Source of the DNA: Candidatus Woesearchaeota archaeon
Lineage (GTDB): Archaea > Nanobdellota > Nanobdellia > Woesearchaeales > UBA11576
Direction of reading: 5' to 3'
Assembly (NCBI GenBank): GCA_027083015.1
Contig: JALWQS010000056.1
Coordinates: 1-23,948 of the forward strand
DNA length: 23,948 bases
Below are positions 22,061 to 23,948 of this stretch, one piece after another. The position numbers were made by a program, and so were the translations under genes. Position 1 is the first letter of the stretch. Every line of letters starts with the position of its first letter. The notes under the pieces were generated by a model that was not told the origin of the DNA, ran no database searches, and saw only the letters and a program-made list of their open reading frames with translations.

Positions 22061-23265
22061 CTATCCGGCTTCCTAAGACTAAAAAAGGTGTTGTCGCTCG
22101 TGCTGAAAAGTTTATTTTCAGTACTGGTCTTAATGATGGCGCTTCTCGTCTTTGCATCGCTAATATGCGTTATGGTCTTGCTAAGATTCATTTTGTCCAG
22201 AAACAGCTGGGCATGGAACCGGATGCTACTTTCATAACTTCTCCTGATGAGACTATCAGCCGTAATGCTGGTCGTTGGGAATCAGGCTTTAGTTATGGCG
22301 GCCGTCTTTCCTGGGGTCCTGGTCATGAGAAGCTCATGATCCTTGATGTGAAACCTAACGCTTGCGGTATGCTTGTCGGCGGTCTGAACACTCTTCCTAA
22401 TCCTAAGAAGGTCGTCCGTAATGTCTATGATCTTGAGCATAGCGCTAATTTTATCCATGACATCCAGGTCAAGTGGGATTTTTGGAAGGGCAATCATTTT
22501 ATCGATGTTTTCAAGATTGAGTCTAATGATAGTAAGTACAAGTTTCCTAAATATGCTGTTATTCTTCATGCTGGTTGTTCTGAATTCAAAGGCCCTAATA
22601 TTCATGGTCCGGGTCTTTATTGGGATGAAAGTCCTCAGCTTATGAAGACCTCTACTAAGATCAAGACTCCTTTAGGTCATGTTCACATTCTTCAGGGCAG
22701 TGAAGCTACGGAGTACCTGAAATTTTATCGTATCGCTGAAGATTTTGCTAAGAAAAGAAGAGAGCTTGCTTTTAAGAGATTGTTCGGCTCTAACAAGATT
22801 ATCCTTAACGAGACTCATCAGGGATTGAAATCTTATAACGAAGCGGTTCTTGGCAGTAATGAGACTGATGGTCATAGTCTTCTTCCTGTCTCTATCAGGG
22901 CTGATCTTCCTTCTTATCTTATGAAAGGCAACAAGAACCTGAGCAAAGAAGTCATTGAGGTTCTTGGTTTTGAGACTCGTGCTGAAGAGCTTGGTGTGAT
23001 GCATCGTCTTCGTAATGCTAATATTCTTCCTCATGGCGGAGGTTATACTTTTCCTGATTCTCTGTCAATAACCAATATCTTCAAGATCAAGAATAAGCGT
23101 TATTTTGAGATTGACATGGCTAACAGCATAGGTAAGAAGATCGTCTCTAACATGCAGGAACTTCAGTTTGTCTATCGTGGTCGTGAGGTCGTCCAGCGCA
23201 CTCTTGACCTTAATCTTGGTGAGATCAAAGCTACTCTGCATCCTATCTATACGCTTAAGGTGTGA
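22057..23265 (+). CDS. Divergent RtcB-superfamily protein, probably without the guanylylation histidine
   Basis: 402 residues starting in ATGA overlap with pyk. Fragments follow RtcB RNA ligase in order: NACGM (C103, like the metal Cys of DxxCGM), KGNHFIDVF (N146, H147; RtcB GGNHFIEVQ), VILHAGCSEFKG (H171; RtcB IHTGSRGLG), DFAKKRRELAFKRLF (RtcB A..NR helix), NETHQGL (H254; RtcB D.sHN), LPHGGGY (RtcB CHGAGR) and a closing LHPIYTLKV (RtcB L.P...vKG). In place of HRKGAT, the site of the covalent GMP-His, is LLPVSIRADLP, and the Asp three before the Cys is Pro. Metal binding may persist while ligation is doubtful. Role unknown; RNA-related or a new reaction by inference. Confidence 0.72.
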   Translation: MTIRLPKTKKGVVARAEKFIFSTGLNDGASRLCIANMRYGLAKIHFVQKQLGMEPDATFITSPDETISRNAGRWESGFSYGGRLSWGPGHEKLMILDVKPNACGMLVGGLNTLPNPKKVVRNVYDLEHSANFIHDIQVKWDFWKGNHFIDVFKIESNDSKYKFPKYAVILHAGCSEFKGPNIHGPGLYWDESPQLMKTSTKIKTPLGHVHILQGSEATEYLKFYRIAEDFAKKRRELAFKRLFGSNKIILNETHQGLKSYNEAVLGSNETDGHSLLPVSIRADLPSYLMKGNKNLSKEVIEVLGFETRAEELGVMHRLRNANILPHGGGYTFPDSLSITNIFKIKNKRYFEIDMANSIGKKIVSNMQELQFVYRGREVVQRTLDLNLGEIKATLHPIYTLKV

Positions 23266-23289
23266 TTATGAGAGAATAATAATACTAAT

Positions 23290-23296
23290 AAAAAAA
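23290..23296 (-). terminator. T-run terminator after the 23320 gene
   Basis: Leftward a run of seven T lies 24 bases past the stop of the gene at 23320, in a T-rich context typical of archaeal termination. Confidence 0.45.
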
Positions 23297-23319
23297 CAAT
23301 AACAATATCAACTATTTTC

Positions 23320-23928
23320 TCAGAAGTGTATCTTGTTCAGCATAGCTTCTCTTTGGGTTGAGTAGCTATTATTTGTTTCGGGTCCTGACTCTTCTATGAG
23401 TTCCACGTCTTCTGATGTCAGTTCTATCTCTAGTTCGTGTTCTATGCCTCTTTCCTCATAGAACCTTCCGGGTCTTGTCGCTAATTCATAGACTGTTCTT
23501 TTGAACATTTCTGCGTCCCATCCTGGTTCTCCTCTGTAGTACATAGGTGCTTTTTCTGGATCTGAACTTATAACTTCTGTCGCTAGTATTGCTCCTAATC
23601 TTTCGTAAGGTTCTGCTTTGTTCACTGGTTTTTCTGTCTTTGCTGGCAGATAGCTTTCTAGTCGTTCTGCGGGTATTTGTCTTATCTTTCTTGCGATTTC
23701 TGGATCCAGACCTTCGGCGTGTGCTAATGCGTCCTGGACATATAGTACTGAGAAGTAAGGTCCTGCTGATGTTCTTGCTCCTTCTGTTATCGCTATGACT
23801 TCTACATTATTTGATGTTTTCTCAAATACCAGGTCATCTAGTCTTATTCTTCTTTTAAACTCTTTTTTTCCTTTCTCCTCTTCGGTTTTTTTTCTTTTTA
23901 TTAGGTTTCCCAGTTTCATTTTCATCAT
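23320..23928 (-). CDS. Unknown soluble protein
   Basis: 202 residues. A basic N-terminus (MKLGNLIKRKKTEEEKGKKEFKRR, about 1-30) precedes a probably folded region (FEKTSNNVEVIAITEGARTSAGPYFSVLYV, AEGLDPEIARKI, EPYERLGAILATEV, EPGWDAEMFKRTVYELATRPGRFYEE) and an acidic end (ELEIELTSEDVELIEESG). No signal peptide or membrane segment and no cysteines. I do not recognise the family. GGGAG lies directly before the first ATG (23928); the ATG at 23919 is an alternative start with better spacing. A-ending codons match the other minus-strand genes. Confidence 0.65.
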   Translation of the reverse strand: MMKMKLGNLIKRKKTEEEKGKKEFKRRIRLDDLVFEKTSNNVEVIAITEGARTSAGPYFSVLYVQDALAHAEGLDPEIARKIRQIPAERLESYLPAKTEKPVNKAEPYERLGAILATEVISSDPEKAPMYYRGEPGWDAEMFKRTVYELATRPGRFYEERGIEHELEIELTSEDVELIEESGPETNNSYSTQREAMLNKIHF

Positions 23929-23948
23929 CTCCCAACACTTTAATCAGT

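Overview
The window is an A+T-rich archaeal chromosome segment with tightly packed genes, and it is probably from a DPANN-type lineage such as Woesearchaeota or Pacearchaeota (the lineage is an inference). The archaeal evidence is an HMf-type histone, a split-type tRNA-Ser gene with a bulge-helix-bulge intron, TATA boxes about 26 nt upstream of several start codons (leaderless transcripts), GAGGTGA-type ribosome sites, a Dph2-like protein and an RtcB-superfamily protein. No virus, transposase or CRISPR was seen.

Layout. 1-2.5 kb: the end of a GT4 glycosyltransferase, an acidic zinc-ribbon/Ada-like protein, a Cys-containing unknown and a small lipoprotein. 2.5-7.5 kb: a CPA-type antiporter that faces an operon (transcribed leftward) of an MthK-like K+ channel and a 7TM-DUF835-RCK receptor-like fusion. 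7.7-8.5 kb: histone, then a 29-residue acidic microprotein coupled to a cytochrome-b-like DUF4405-type membrane protein. 8.5-12.65 kb: a stretch of different synonymous composition with a Cys-rich lipoprotein, a CPA2 antiporter, a small exported protein, and a 7TM protein/winged-helix pair. 12.75-19 kb, all leftward: tRNA-Ser, HDAC-family deacetylase with an N-terminally short Dph2, LemA with a GIDE-domain protein, RlmH with a TPR-like protein, and TrmO with a flavodiiron protein. 19-24 kb: a phosphodiesterase/phosphatase-family protein, a GC-rich highly foldable intergenic element, pyruvate kinase translationally coupled to a divergent RtcB-like protein, and an unknown protein.

Themes. Ion homeostasis and membrane sensing dominate the left half (two antiporters, a K+ channel, an RCK-linked receptor, a 7TM/HTH pair). 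RNA/translation modification is recurrent on the right (Dph2-like, RlmH, TrmO, tRNA intron, RtcB-like). The strongest candidates for something undescribed are the 7TM-DUF835-RCK fusion in the K+ channel operon, the RtcB-like protein that appears to have lost the guanylylated histidine, the Dph2 lacking its first domain, and the structured element before pyruvate kinase.
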